Assembly (NCBI GenBank): GCA_016871275.1
Contig: VFZG01000006.1
Location: 1-64,000 of the forward strand
Origin: Acidimicrobiia bacterium
Lineage (GTDB): Bacteria > Acidobacteriota > Vicinamibacteria > Vicinamibacterales > UBA2999
Length of the DNA stretch: 64,000 nucleotides
Direction of reading: 5' to 3'
The position numbers were made by a program, and so were the translations under genes. Shown here in pieces: positions 1 through 8,324 of this stretch; position 1 is the first letter of the stretch; every line of letters begins with the position of its first letter. The notes beneath the pieces were generated by a model, which saw nothing but the letters and a program-made list of their open reading frames with translations, did no database searches and was not told the DNA's origin.

Positions 1-766
1 CTCCTGGCCCCAGCTGGTCGACCGGCACCGCCTTGGGTGAGAACACCCCCAGCGACTCGATCTCGTGGTCCTGCCGGGTGTTCATCAGCGTGACCTTCAT
101 GCCTTGCCGGATGGTGCCCTCGAGCACGCGCGCCACGATCACCACGCCGCGATAAGAGTCGTACCAGGAATCGAAGATCAGCGCCTTGAGCGGCGCGGCG
201 GGATCGCCGTCCGGCGGCGGCAGCCGATGCACGACCGCTTCGAGAATCTCCTTCACGCCGGCACCGGACTTGCCGCTGGCAAGAATGGCTCCCGCGCCGT
301 CGAGGCCGATGATCTCCTCGAGCTGACGCCGCGCCTCCTCTGGCTGCGCCGACGGCAGATCGACCTTGTTGACCACCGGGATGATCTCGAGGTTGTTGTC
401 GACGGCCAGATACGCATTGGCCAGCGTCTGCGCCTCGACGCCCTGCGAAGCGTCGACGAGCAACAGCGCGCCTTCGCACGCCGCCAGCGAGCGGGTCACT
501 TCGTAGCTGAAGTCCACGTGGCCCGGCGTGTCGATCAGGTTGAGAACGTAGTCCTTGCCATCGTCTGCCCGGTAGCTGAGCCGAACGGGGTGGGCCTTGA
601 TGGTGATGCCGCGCTCGCGCTCGAGATCCATGGCATCGAGTACTTGCGCGGTCATTTCGCGCGCCTGCAGCGCGCCGGTGCACTCGAGGAAGCGATCGGC
701 CAGGGTCGATTTCCCGTGATCGATGTGCGCAATGATGGAGAAGTTACGAATGTGAGGCTGCTTCAC
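1..766 (-). CDS. lepA: Elongation factor 4 (LepA), 5' part, cut by the window edge
   Basis: Ribosome-associated GTPase that remodels or back-translocates stalled ribosomes. Read on the minus strand from a GTG at 766, the frame stays open to the window edge (255 codons). The N-terminus shows the G1/P-loop AHIDHGKS at residues 13-20, then the switch-region stretch [12 protein letters not shown], then [13 protein letters not shown] (G3) and VVNKVDLP (G4). ERGITIK with HPVRL is the LepA variant and separates it from EF-G, RF3 and BipA. An in-frame TAA at 782-784 lies just upstream, and no ATG lies between it and the conserved sequence, so GTG is the only reasonable start. An AAAGG about 13 nt upstream may serve as a weak ribosome binding site. 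The C-terminal domains lie outside the window. Confidence 0.95.
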   Translation of the reverse strand, partial: MKQPHIRNFSIIAHIDHGKSTLADRFLECTGALQAREMTAQVLDAMDLERERGITIKAHPVRLSYRADDGKDYVLNLIDTPGHVDFSYEVTRSLAACEGALLLVDASQGVEAQTLANAYLAVDNNLEIIPVVNKVDLPSAQPEEARRQLEEIIGLDGAGAILASGKSGAGVKEILEAVVHRLPPPDGDPAAPLKALIFDSWYDSYRGVVIVARVLEGTIRQGMKVTLMNTRQDHEIESLGVFSPKAVPVDQLGPG

Positions 767-796
767 CGGCGGTTCAAGCCTTTATTATGACTCATG

Positions 797-822
797 CCAG
801 ACCCTTCGACTCCGCTCGGGGC
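797..822. repeat. Short dispersed GC-rich repeat ('PERSRR' type)
   Basis: The intergenic stretch CCCTTCGACTCCGCTCGGGG matches a short repeat often seen in genomes of this kind; one reading frame encodes CPERSRR. A related copy lies at 59068-59090, where it codes the C-terminus of MurG. It sits between lepA and the PLP enzyme gene. The rest of this 200-nt gap holds only a small GTGCC/GGCAC hairpin near 885-902 and no convincing gene. Confidence 0.5.
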
Positions 823-983
823 AGGCCAGGCGGGCTTCAGCAGGGTCTGTCCGTCGTGCGGGGGCGGGTGCCGCGGAGCGTCGACACGTGCCGCCGGGCA
901 CGATTCGCGGTGTGTTGCGCACCAACCGGCTCGATTTCGACTGGGAGCGATAGCCGGGATCGTAGCTAAGTGTTAGCATCGGC

Positions 984-2105
984 GTGCCGATGCATTCGAA
1001 CGGTCCCCGGCTGCGCGCCGACCTTCCAACACCTGCCCTGCTCCTCGATCTCCACGCCTTCGAAGACAACATCGCCGTCATGGCCGGGCACCTCAAGGCG
1101 CGGAATAAGGCGTTTCGTCCGCATGGCAAGACGCACAAGTGCCCCGAGGTCGCAAAGGCGCTGCTGCGCGCCGGCGCTATCGGGTGTTGCGCGGCACGCC
1201 TCAGTGAGGCCGAGGTCTTTGCTGCATCCGGCATTCCTGGACTCCTGATCACGACCGCGGTCATAAGCAAAGGAAAGATCGCGCGCGCGGTCGCGCTGGC
1301 GGCCAGTGCCCCCGACACGATGTTCGTCGTCGACGATCGCCAGAACGTGCGCGACCTCAATGAGGCCGCAGCGGCGAATGCCAATCGCGAACCACTCAAC
1401 CTGCTCGTCGACCTCAACTTTGGCCGGACCGGCATCACGCCCGGGCAACCCGCCGTCGAGCTCGCGCAGCTGATCGACTCGTTGCCGAACGTCACCTTCC
1501 GCGGCCTGCAGTCGTACGACGGCGCCGCCGCGCACACCACACCGTTCGATGCCCGCGCCGCGCGGACCGCGATGACGATGGGTAAGGCGGTGGAGACGAA
1601 GCAGCTGCTGGAGCGTGCCGGACTGGCGTGTCCGCTCGTCACCGGCGGTTCAACCGGCACCTATCGATTCGACTCCGACAATCCCGGCATCACCGAGCTG
1701 CAGCCCGGCAGCTTCGTGTTCATGGACATGGAATACGGCACAATCGGCGGTCCGGACGGGAACGAATATCGCGACTTCCAGAACTCACTGACGGTGGTGA
1801 CGACGGTGGTGTCGCGCTCGCCCGGCATGGCGATCGTTGACGGCGGCTACAAGGCGTTTTCCACCGATCGCCCGTTCACGCCGAGAGCGGTCGGCATAGA
1901 TGGCGTGGTGTTCCATTGGGCCGGCGACGAACACGGCCGGCTCGATGTCACGAACGCCTCGCGGGACGTGCGGCTCGGCGACCGCATTGAGTTCCTCCCG
2001 CCGCACATCGACCCGACGGTGAACCTGTACGATTCGATCTACGTGTTGCGTGGCGATCGCGTCGAAGACATCTGGCCAATCGCCGCCCGCGGCAAGTCGC
2101 AATGA
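984..2105 (+). CDS. D-threonine aldolase / D-serine dehydratase family PLP enzyme (BhcC-like candidate)
   Basis: Fold-type III PLP enzyme, 373 aa, a normal length for the family. An alanine-racemase-like N-terminal barrel carries the PLP lysine (K49) in RPHGKTHKC, followed by a C-terminal beta domain. The metal pair near the C-terminus is H341-x-D343 in PPHIDPTVNLYD. By family knowledge, H-x-D is typical of D-threonine aldolases, while D-serine dehydratases use H-x-C, so aldolase chemistry on a beta-hydroxy-D-amino acid is favoured. Beta-hydroxyaspartate aldolase (BhcC) belongs to the same family. The stop overlaps the ATG of the downstream dehydrogenase (ATGA), so the two are probably co-translated. 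Substrate is inferred, not shown. Confidence 0.85.
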   Translation: MPMHSNGPRLRADLPTPALLLDLHAFEDNIAVMAGHLKARNKAFRPHGKTHKCPEVAKALLRAGAIGCCAARLSEAEVFAASGIPGLLITTAVISKGKIARAVALAASAPDTMFVVDDRQNVRDLNEAAAANANREPLNLLVDLNFGRTGITPGQPAVELAQLIDSLPNVTFRGLQSYDGAAAHTTPFDARAARTAMTMGKAVETKQLLERAGLACPLVTGGSTGTYRFDSDNPGITELQPGSFVFMDMEYGTIGGPDGNEYRDFQNSLTVVTTVVSRSPGMAIVDGGYKAFSTDRPFTPRAVGIDGVVFHWAGDEHGRLDVTNASRDVRLGDRIEFLPPHIDPTVNLYDSIYVLRGDRVEDIWPIAARGKSQ

Positions 2106-5017
2106 ACCAATCCCTGCAACACGAGCTCGAGGCGGCCATCGACGGCGAGGTCCGCTTCGACAAGGTGTCTCGCGCGCTCTACTCCACCGATGCGAGCGTC
2201 TACCAGATCGAGCCGCTGGGCGTGGTCATCCCGAAATCCGCGGAAGCGGTGGTGCGGGCGGTGGAGATCGCGGGCCGGCACGGCGTGCCGATTACGCCGC
2301 GGGGCGGCGGCACCTCGCAGGCCGGACAGTCGATCGGCGCCGGCCTGGTGCTCGACACCTCGAAGCACCTGAACCGCATCATCGCAGTGAACCCGGATGA
2401 ACGGTGGGCTCGCGTTGAGCCTGGCGTCGTGCTCGACGAACTGAACGCCTCGCTGCGGCCATACAACCTGCGGTTCGCACCCGATGTGTCGTCCGCCAGC
2501 CGCGCCACCGTGGGCGGCATGATGGCCAACAACTCCAGCGGCGCGCGATCGGTGCTGTACGGCAAGACGATCGATCATGTGCTCGAACAGCGGGTGGTGT
2601 TGTCGGACGGCCGGCTGGCGCACTTCCGCCCGTTGACGCCGGCGGCCCTCGAGCGCGCGTCTACCGGTGACAGCATCGAAGCGCGCGCCTACCGCGCGGT
2701 TCCCGAGCTGGGACGCCGCCACGCCGCGGAGATCGATCGACGCTTTCCCAAGGTGCTGCGGCGCGTCGGCGGCTACAACCTCGATGCGTTCGTGGATCCG
2801 TCGCGCACTGTCGACCTGACGCGCATCATGGTCGGCTCCGAGGGCACGCTTGGCTTCATTGTCGATGCCCGGCTCAACCTGGTGCCGCTGCCGGCGCGGA
2901 AGTCGGTGATGACGATCGAATTCGATCACCTGCTCGACGCGCTGGGCGCGACGCCGCTGATCCTCGCGCACCGGCCGTCGGCCGTCGAGGTGATGGACGA
3001 CTTCATCCTGTCGCACGCCAGGAGCCGTCCTGCGCTCGACGCGCAGCGCCGCGCAATGCTGAGCGCCGACGGCTCGGCGCTGCTGTGCGTGGAGTTCTAC
3101 GGCGAGACGCTCGACGAGCTGATGCTCCACATGGACGCCCTGGAACGCGATGTGGCTTCGCGGTCGCCGCGCCAGGTCCGCCGCGTGCTCGATCCCGCCG
3201 CGCAGGCGCGCATCTGGAGCTTCCGGGAGGCGGCGCTGGGTCTGTCGACGGCGATGAAGGGTGACGGCAAGGCGGTGTCGTTCGTGGAAGACACCGCGGT
3301 GGCGCCGGAGAAGCTGCGCGACTACATCGAGCGCTTCATCGCCATCGTCAGGCGTCATCGGACGACAGCGGGCGTGTACGCGCATGCGTCGGTGGGATGC
3401 CTGCACGTGCGGCCGGTGGTGAACCTGAAGACGGCCGACGGCGTGGCGGCGTTCGAGTCGATTGCCAACGAGGTTGCGGACCTGGTGCTCGAATTCGGCG
3501 GCGCACTGTCCGGCGAACATGGCGACGGCCTGGTACGAGGCGCCTTCAACGAGAAGATGTTCGGCTCCGAGCTGTACGGCGCGTTTCGGGAGGTCAAGAA
3601 CACCTTCGATCCCAACGGCCTCTTCAATCCGGGCCGGATCGTCGACACGCCGTCCATCACGTCGCACCTGCGGTTCGGCGCCGGATACGACACGCCGTCG
3701 CCCGTCACCTTCTTCGATTTTTCCGAGCATGACGGCATGGGCCGGGCGGTCGAGATGTGCAGCGGTGTCGGCCTCTGCCGCAGGCAGCGAGACGGGACGA
3801 TGTGTCCGTCATATATGGTGACCCGCGACGAGGCCGACTCGACGCGCGGCCGCGCGAACACGCTGCGCCTGGCGATGAGCGGCAAGCTGGGTGACCAGCA
3901 CCTGTCGGACCAGGGCGTCCACGAGGTGCTCGACTTGTGTCTCGAGTGCCGCGCCTGCAAGAGCGAGTGCCCGGTGGGCGTGGACGTGGCGCGATTCAAG
4001 AGCGAGTTCCTGGCCGGCTATTGGGACCGCCATGGCACGTCGGTGGCGGCGCGGGTATTCGGCGGCGCTCACACCGCCGCCGTCTGGGGCAGCCGCTTGG
4101 CGCCGATATCGAACGCGATCGCCAACACCAGGCTGGCGCGGTGGGCGGCCGAGAAGACGGTCGGGCTCGATCGCCGACGCTCGCTGCCGGAATGGACGCG
4201 ACACACGCTCCGGAAACGGGAACCCGGCGGTGACCTGGACGGCGTGCAGGCGCTGCTGTTCGCCGACACCTTTACGAATCACGCCGACCCGGAGATTGGC
4301 ATCGCCGCGATCGGCGTGCTGATGGCTTCCGGCATCCCGACGCGCGTGGCACCGAACGTGTGCTGCGGCCGGCCGCTGATTTCGCGGGGACGCTTGCAGG
4401 AGGCCCGCCGGTTGGCGGCCGCCAACGTTCACGCACTCTACGATGCCGCCCATCGCGGCCACACGCTGGTGTTCGTGGAGCCGAGCTGCCTGTCGGCGGT
4501 GCGCGAGGACGCGCCCGACCTGCTGCGCGGCGAGCTGCAGCGGCGCGCGCGAGTGGTGGCGCATCACTCGATGCTGTTCGAGGAATTCCTGGAGCGCGAG
4601 TGTGCCGACGGTCGTGCGGTGCTGCCTGTCACGGGTGGCCCGACCGAAGTGCTGCTCCACCCACACTGTCACCAGCGATCGATGGGGCTGGCGGCGCCGG
4701 CCAAAGCGCTGTTGTCGCGCATCCCGTCGGCAACCGTGATCGACCTCGATGCGGGGTGCTGCGGCATGGCCGGATCGTTCGGCTACACCCGCGATCACTA
4801 CGACGTCTCGTGTGCGATCGCCGAACGGAAGCTGCTGCCGGCGGCGCGATCGATGAAGCCGGGGTCGGTGCTGGTCGCATCCGGCACCTCGTGCCGGCAC
4901 CAGGTGCAGGATCTTGCCGGCACCGCGGCGGTCCATCCCGCGATACTCTTACGCTCGCTGCTACGCCCAGACGCGCCGAGTCCGCGCGGCCGGGGTCCGC
5001 AGGAGGAGAGTCGATGA
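2102..5017 (+). CDS. Fused FAD-binding / Fe-S 2-hydroxyacid dehydrogenase (glycolate oxidase or D-lactate dehydrogenase type)
   Basis: Single 971-aa polypeptide combining GlcD-like and GlcF-like halves. Residues about 40-270 form the FAD-binding type 4 domain (PRGGGTSQAGQS) and about 300-520 the FAD-oxidase C-terminal domain (GALSGEHGDG). Two 4Fe-4S motifs follow: C553-x5-C with the downstream CPS, and C613-LECRACKSECP. Two CCG cysteine-rich modules (near 754, PNVCCGRP, and near 885, AGCCGMAGS) close the protein. This architecture oxidises D-lactate or glycolate and passes electrons to the quinone pool or a cytochrome. It is coupled by 4-nt ATGA overlaps to the PLP aldolase-like gene upstream and the transporter downstream. 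That context favours glycolate/glyoxylate use, but D-lactate cannot be excluded. Confidence 0.9.
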   Translation: MNQSLQHELEAAIDGEVRFDKVSRALYSTDASVYQIEPLGVVIPKSAEAVVRAVEIAGRHGVPITPRGGGTSQAGQSIGAGLVLDTSKHLNRIIAVNPDERWARVEPGVVLDELNASLRPYNLRFAPDVSSASRATVGGMMANNSSGARSVLYGKTIDHVLEQRVVLSDGRLAHFRPLTPAALERASTGDSIEARAYRAVPELGRRHAAEIDRRFPKVLRRVGGYNLDAFVDPSRTVDLTRIMVGSEGTLGFIVDARLNLVPLPARKSVMTIEFDHLLDALGATPLILAHRPSAVEVMDDFILSHARSRPALDAQRRAMLSADGSALLCVEFYGETLDELMLHMDALERDVASRSPRQVRRVLDPAAQARIWSFREAALGLSTAMKGDGKAVSFVEDTAVAPEKLRDYIERFIAIVRRHRTTAGVYAHASVGCLHVRPVVNLKTADGVAAFESIANEVADLVLEFGGALSGEHGDGLVRGAFNEKMFGSELYGAFREVKNTFDPNGLFNPGRIVDTPSITSHLRFGAGYDTPSPVTFFDFSEHDGMGRAVEMCSGVGLCRRQRDGTMCPSYMVTRDEADSTRGRANTLRLAMSGKLGDQHLSDQGVHEVLDLCLECRACKSECPVGVDVARFKSEFLAGYWDRHGTSVAARVFGGAHTAAVWGSRLAPISNAIANTRLARWAAEKTVGLDRRRSLPEWTRHTLRKREPGGDLDGVQALLFADTFTNHADPEIGIAAIGVLMASGIPTRVAPNVCCGRPLISRGRLQEARRLAAANVHALYDAAHRGHTLVFVEPSCLSAVREDAPDLLRGELQRRARVVAHHSMLFEEFLERECADGRAVLPVTGGPTEVLLHPHCHQRSMGLAAPAKALLSRIPSATVIDLDAGCCGMAGSFGYTRDHYDVSCAIAERKLLPAARSMKPGSVLVASGTSCRHQVQDLAGTAAVHPAILLRSLLRPDAPSPRGRGPQEESR

Positions 5018-6288
5018 ACCTGGCCTGGATCTCGTTCGCCGCGCTGATTGTCGCGATCACGCTCAGCATGGCCACGAGCCTGAACGTCGGCGTGGTGTCC
5101 ATGGCCATGGCCTGGGTGGTCGGCGTCTACCTGGCAGGCATGCCGGTCGCCAAGGTGCTGGCCGCGTTCCCGGTCGACCTGCTGATCAACCTGGTCGGCG
5201 TCACGCTGCTATTCGGCATGGCGAACAACAACGGCACGCTCGGGCGGCTGGCATCGCGGGCGGTGCGGGCCTGCAAGGGCAACGCCGGCGTGATCCCAAT
5301 CATGCTGTTCGTCATTGCCGTGACCCTCTCCAGCATCGGACCCGGCAACATCGCGACGACCGCGATCATGGCGCCGATGGCAATGGCGGTGGCCGTGCGC
5401 GCGTCGATTCCACCGTTCCTGATGGCGCTGATGGTCGGCAACGGCGCCCAGGCCGGCGCGCTGTCGCGCTTCGCGCCGACCGGCATCATCGTCAACAGCA
5501 ACATGGAGAAGATTGGTCTCGGCGGACACGAGACCAGCACGTTCCTCAACAACCTGCTCGCCCACGTCGCGGTGACGTTCGTGGCGTACTTCATCCTTGG
5601 CGGATGGAAGCTGTTCATGCGCCGCCGGGCCGGGGCGGCGGAGATGTCGCCATCCGACCAGGCCGGTGCGCGCGCCGATGCGGAGATCGTCGAGATCGAG
5701 CCGTTCGAAACGAAGCACTGGCTGACGCTCGCGGTCCTCGTCACGCTGGTGGTCGCGGTGATCGAATTCAACGCGCATGTCGGATTAGCGGCGCTGACAG
5801 GCGCGGCGCTGCTGTCGATCCTGCGGGCGGCTGACGAGAAAGAAGCCATCAAGAAGATGCCGTGGAGCGTGATCCTGATGGTCTGCGGCGTGACGGTGTT
5901 GATTGGCGTGCTGTCGGCGCAGCGCGGCATGGATTTGTTCACCGACCTGCTGGCCAGAATCGCCACGCCGGCGACGGTGACGTTCACGATCGCGCTCGTC
6001 ACCGGCGCGGTGTCGGTCTACAGCAGCACGTCCGGCGCGGTGCTGCCCGCGTTTTTGCCAACGGTGCCAGGCCTTGCCGAACGGCTGGCCGTCGATCCGC
6101 ACGCGATTGCCGCGTCGATGTACGTCGGCGGCCACCTGGTGGATCTCTCGCCGCTGTCGACGATCGGCGCGCTCTGTATCGCCGCTCTGCACAACGAGGC
6201 CGACGCCAAGAAGCTGTTCAACCAGCTGTTGTGGTGGGGCTTGTCGATGACGGTCGTGGGCGGCGCGATCTGCTGGGTGCTCTTCTAG
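5014..6288 (+). CDS. MatC-like / SLC13-type carboxylate transporter
   Basis: Integral membrane protein of 424 aa with about ten hydrophobic segments. The N-terminal half (SLNVGVVSMAMAWVVG, LLFGMANNNGTLGRL) resembles the dicarboxylate carrier MatC N-terminal family. The central SSIGPGNIATTAIMAPMA and the C-terminal SPLSTIGALCIAAL are repeat-like membrane loops typical of ion-transporter superfamily carriers. The ATG at 5014 overlaps the dehydrogenase stop and has AGGAGGAG at 5001-5008. Longer upstream frames are read through the dehydrogenase gene and are rejected. The operon suggests import of a small carboxylate such as glycolate, malonate or hydroxyaspartate; the substrate is unproven. Confidence 0.85.
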   Translation: MNLAWISFAALIVAITLSMATSLNVGVVSMAMAWVVGVYLAGMPVAKVLAAFPVDLLINLVGVTLLFGMANNNGTLGRLASRAVRACKGNAGVIPIMLFVIAVTLSSIGPGNIATTAIMAPMAMAVAVRASIPPFLMALMVGNGAQAGALSRFAPTGIIVNSNMEKIGLGGHETSTFLNNLLAHVAVTFVAYFILGGWKLFMRRRAGAAEMSPSDQAGARADAEIVEIEPFETKHWLTLAVLVTLVVAVIEFNAHVGLAALTGAALLSILRAADEKEAIKKMPWSVILMVCGVTVLIGVLSAQRGMDLFTDLLARIATPATVTFTIALVTGAVSVYSSTSGAVLPAFLPTVPGLAERLAVDPHAIAASMYVGGHLVDLSPLSTIGALCIAALHNEADAKKLFNQLLWWGLSMTVVGGAICWVLF

Positions 6289-6312
6289 GCCGTCGGGCCG
6301 TCGGGCCGTCAG
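6289..6312. repeat. Three tandem GGCCGTC units between convergent genes
   Basis: Immediately after the transporter stop, the heptamer GGCCGTC is repeated three times before the end of the convergent enoyl-CoA hydratase gene. Only 20 nt separate the two stop codons, so this is essentially the whole intergenic region. No function is evident. Confidence 0.5.
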
Positions 6313-7094
6313 GGAAATGTGGGCTTTCTGCCATCCAGGAAAGCTTTAACCCCTTCCTTGAAGTCGGGGGATCCGTAGCACTCGCTGATGATGTCGTCGG
6401 CGATGCCTGGCGGCGGACGACGATGATCGCGCAGTCTCGCCAGCAGTTTCTTGGTCGCGATAATCGTGCTTCGTGCGCGGGTCGACAGCTCGGCGGCCAT
6501 CTTGGCCGTCTCCTGCAGCAGTTCGTTCGATGGCACGACCGCGGTTGCCAGCCCGGCCGCGAGCGCTTCACGCGCATCCACCAGGCGTCCGGTCAACAGC
6601 AGCTCCCTGGTGCGCGCCGGGCCGATCAGATCGACCATCCGGGCGGTGTTTGCCATCGACAGGCAATTGCCGAGCGTCTTGGCGATCGGCACGCCAAACC
6701 GCGCGCGATCGGAACAGATTCGCAGGTCGCAGGCCATCGCCATGGCGCACCCACCGCCCGCCGCCACGCCGTCTACTTCGGCAATGGTCGCGACCGTCAG
6801 CCCTTCGATGCGATCGATCACCGCATCGAGGCGGCGCTCGTAGGCCGTACCATCATGGCCGTCCACGAAGTCCGCGAATTGCGAAATATCGGTGCCGGCC
6901 GAGAACGCGCCGCCGGATCCGCGTATGATCAGGACGCGCACCGTCGGGTCGGCTTCGGCCTTGCCGCACGCGTCGACGAGCGCTTGGTACATCTCCCAGG
7001 TAAGCGCGTTGCGCGCTCCGGGACGGTTCAAGGTCACAGTTGCGACGGATTCGTTGATGCCCCAGTCGACACTGCCTGCGTTGCTTGATGGCAT
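6309..7094 (-). CDS. Enoyl-CoA hydratase/isomerase family protein
   Basis: Crotonase-fold acyl-CoA enzyme of 261 aa. VATVTLNRPGARNALT marks the N-terminus, SAGTDISQF the first oxyanion-hole region and EVDGVAAGGGCAMAMACD the second. ICSDRARFGVPIAKTLG and the C-terminal FKEGVKAFLDGRKP are also typical. The ATG at 7094 is the best start because homology begins about nine residues later; longer frames are unsupported. Its 5' end overlaps the 5' end of the divergently transcribed CoA-transferase gene by 38 nt. The pairing suggests joint action on a CoA ester, such as activation followed by hydration. Which acyl-CoA is used cannot be told, and this subfamily is often misassigned. Confidence 0.88.
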   Translation of the reverse strand: MPSSNAGSVDWGINESVATVTLNRPGARNALTWEMYQALVDACGKAEADPTVRVLIIRGSGGAFSAGTDISQFADFVDGHDGTAYERRLDAVIDRIEGLTVATIAEVDGVAAGGGCAMAMACDLRICSDRARFGVPIAKTLGNCLSMANTARMVDLIGPARTRELLLTGRLVDAREALAAGLATAVVPSNELLQETAKMAAELSTRARSTIIATKKLLARLRDHRRPPPGIADDIISECYGSPDFKEGVKAFLDGRKPTFP

Positions 7095-8256
7095 AGTGGT
7101 TCTCGATACGACCCAGGTGATGGCCGGGCCGTATTGCGCGATGTTACTGGCTGACATGGGCGCGCGCGTCATCAAAGTGGAGCCGCCAGCCGGCGACTCG
7201 ACACGGAGCATGGCCGGCGCCCGCGGCAGCGACAGCCCGGCGTTCAACGCCGTCAACCGCGGCAAGCAGGGCCTGGTCCTCGATCTCAACGACCCGCGCG
7301 GCCGCGACGTCTTCAAGCGGCTGGCTCGGACTTCCGACATTCTCGTCGAGAACTACCGGCCGGGCGTGATGGCCAGGCTGGGGCTCGACTATCAGACGCT
7401 GTGCGGCGAGAACCCCCGCCTGATCTACGCGTCGATCTCCGGCCACGGCCAGAGCGGTCCGTGGTCATCGAAGGGCGGATTCGATCTGATCGCGCAGGGT
7501 CTCTCGGGCATCATGTCCGTCACCGGCAGCGCCGGCGAGGCACCCGTCAAGGCCGGCGTTCCACTGACAGATCTTGGTGCCGGCTTGTTTGCCCTGACCG
7601 GGATCCTGGCCGCGCTGCACTATCGCGCCAGGACCGGTGAAGGCCAGCACGTCGACACGTCGCTGGTCGACGCCGGGCTGGCCCTGTCGGTCTGGGAAGT
7701 CACTGACTACTTCTCCTCGGGGCAGGTGCCTGGGCCGCTCGGCTCGGCCCACCGCATGACGGCGCCGTATCAGGCCTTCAAGTGCGCCGACAGCTACATC
7801 ACGATTGGCGCGGCCAACGATCGCAACTTCGCCAGGCTCGCACGCATTGTCGGCCATCCGGAATGGATCATGGATGCGCGATTCTCCACCGACGACCAGC
7901 GCGTGGCGCATCGCAGCGAGCTGGCGGCGCTGATCGAAGCGGAAACCGTGCGAGAGCCAATGGCGTTCTGGATGCGCGACCTGGAGAAAGCCGGCGTGCC
8001 GTGCGGTCCGATCCTCGACTATGGGGACGCGCTGACCACGCCGCAAGCCACGGCGCGCGAGATGACGGTCGACGTGGAGCACCCGATCCTCGGACGCCTC
8101 CGAACGCTCGGCACGCCGATCAAGATGTCGGCCACGCCGCTCAATCCCCGCCGGCGGGCGCCAATGCTTGGCGAGCACACCGACGATGTGCTGCACGCGG
8201 CCGGGTACAGCAGCGACGAAATCGAACAGTTGCGCTATTCGGGCGCGGTTCGCTAA
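7057..8256 (+). CDS. CaiB/BaiF family CoA transferase (class III)
   Basis: Cytosolic enzyme of 399 aa that moves CoA between carboxylates. The N-terminus LLDGIVVLDTTQVMAGPYC, the motif MGARVIKVEPPAGDSTR, the VENYRPGVMARLGLDY block and GEGQHVDTSLVDAGL are family hallmarks. The aspartate in the last block (HVDTS) corresponds to the catalytic Asp of formyl-CoA transferase-like enzymes. The ATG at 7057 fits the usual family N-terminus; the longer open frame from 6892 is antisense to the hydratase gene. The two genes are divergent with overlapping 5' ends, so each promoter must lie within the other's coding region. Length is normal. Substrate unknown. Confidence 0.9.
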   Translation: MPQSTLPALLDGIVVLDTTQVMAGPYCAMLLADMGARVIKVEPPAGDSTRSMAGARGSDSPAFNAVNRGKQGLVLDLNDPRGRDVFKRLARTSDILVENYRPGVMARLGLDYQTLCGENPRLIYASISGHGQSGPWSSKGGFDLIAQGLSGIMSVTGSAGEAPVKAGVPLTDLGAGLFALTGILAALHYRARTGEGQHVDTSLVDAGLALSVWEVTDYFSSGQVPGPLGSAHRMTAPYQAFKCADSYITIGAANDRNFARLARIVGHPEWIMDARFSTDDQRVAHRSELAALIEAETVREPMAFWMRDLEKAGVPCGPILDYGDALTTPQATAREMTVDVEHPILGRLRTLGTPIKMSATPLNPRRRAPMLGEHTDDVLHAAGYSSDEIEQLRYSGAVR

Positions 8257-8324
8257 CCGAAGGCTCCCAACGAAGGTTCCCAAGAGGGTTCCTGCCAAGG
8301 TTCGGCGTACGCTCTAATTGAGGG

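Noticed and set aside
65-790. Plus-strand open frame of 241 codons
   Set aside because: It is antisense to lepA, whose GTPase motifs are unambiguous; the plus frame is Arg/His-rich with no family pattern.
2039-3730. Minus-strand open frame of 563 codons
   Set aside because: Lies opposite the FAD/Fe-S dehydrogenase and has the Arg/His/Gln-rich composition of an antisense frame in GC-rich DNA.
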